A stretch of DNA of 6,237 bases from Anaerobacillus sp. (GTDB lineage: Bacteria > Bacillota > Bacilli > Bacillales > Anaerobacillaceae): positions 1-6,237 of the forward strand of contig SKSA01000097.1 in NCBI GenBank assembly GCA_007118195.1, given 5' to 3'. The position numbers were made by a program, and so were the translations under genes. Shown here piece by piece: positions 5,930-6,237 of this stretch. Below the pieces are notes generated by a model. That model saw only the letters and a program-made list of their open reading frames with translations. It had not been told where the DNA came from and did no database searches. The stretch's first letter is position 1; each line of letters opens with the position of its first letter.

Positions 5930-6237
5930 TTATTTATTTAGTTTCTCATCTATAGCTTTACTTATTATTTCGTCACGATCGCGATTTTTCGTTTGTTTAT
6001 AGGCTTGGTGCGTACTTATTGCTGCTCCTGCTGCGATGATTCCATTGGCAATTCCGTTTACAGTAAACCCTAAAGTAAAACCACTTGCAATGACCCCAAT
6101 GAATAACAATATCCAGACAATTAACCAATCTTCAACTTTAGGTGTCCTCTTTAACGCATAACCGATAATCATTAAAGCTGGTACAACGATTGCTAACTGC
6201 TGACTAACTTCTACTTGAGAAAAAATTTCGGCAAGCA
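5930..6237 (-). CDS. Small holin-like membrane protein, 5' end outside window
   Basis: A small integral membrane protein resembling the phage holin family found in Bacillales (Hol118/Hol44-like, holin superfamily V). Phage holins form membrane lesions that release endolysin; chromosomal copies may be prophage remnants or serve host lysis. The first in-frame ATG (6172) has no Shine-Dalgarno sequence before it and would cut into the first membrane helix. The frame stays open for 21 more codons to the window edge, with no ATG, GTG or TTG among them, so the true start probably lies outside. Of the 101 residues visible, hydrophobic segments lie near 14-28 (LAIVVPALMIIGYALK), 37-56 and 58-75, the last Gly/Ala-rich (GIIAAGAAIS). 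A charged tail follows (KQTKNRDRDE), as is usual for holins. The family assignment rests on the pattern V-P-A-L...G-Y-x-L-K-x-T-P...W-I-L plus the G/A-rich last helix, and is likely but unverified. Confidence 0.75.
   Translation of the reverse strand, partial: LAEIFSQVEVSQQLAIVVPALMIIGYALKRTPKVEDWLIVWILLFIGVIASGFTLGFTVNGIANGIIAAGAAISTHQAYKQTKNRDRDEIISKAIDEKLNK

Overview
The window looks like chromosomal DNA from a low-GC Gram-positive, most probably a member of the Bacillaceae. The reasons are AT-rich intergenic DNA, purine-rich Shine-Dalgarno sites, U-tailed hairpin terminators after every gene whose 3' end is present, and alanine dehydrogenase and alanine racemase sequences of the Bacillus type. 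I cannot name a species from the sequence alone. No phage integrase, transposase, tRNA, rRNA or CRISPR array is visible.

Layout, left to right. (1) The C-terminal two thirds of alanine dehydrogenase (ald, +) runs in from the left edge and ends at a hairpin terminator. (2) A complete alanine racemase (alr, +) follows, with its own ribosome binding site. (3) A short bidirectional terminator separates alr from a convergent gene for an MscS-type mechanosensitive channel (-). (4) A divergent, AT-rich gap of about 295 bases holds a candidate promoter for the channel gene, overlapped by an inverted repeat, and a weaker candidate promoter for the next gene. (5) A stand-alone ABC-type ATPase (+) follows; its Walker motifs are intact but its Q-loop, signature motif, D-loop and H-loop are all altered. 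(6) A cre-like site and a strong bidirectional terminator lie between it and a convergent gene. (7) That gene encodes a 512-residue polytopic membrane protein of unassigned transporter type (-), with a candidate promoter upstream. (8) A terminator and the 3' part of a small holin-like gene (-) reach the right edge; its open frame continues beyond the window.

How the genes relate. Ald interconverts pyruvate plus ammonia and L-alanine, and Alr interconverts L- and D-alanine. Together they link central carbon to D-alanine for peptidoglycan and, in spore formers, to the L-alanine germination signal. The MscS-like channel probably serves osmotic protection. The other genes appear to be separate transcription units with no obvious shared pathway. 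The most unusual item is the degenerate solo ABC ATPase with no permease beside it. I see no clear multi-gene novel system.
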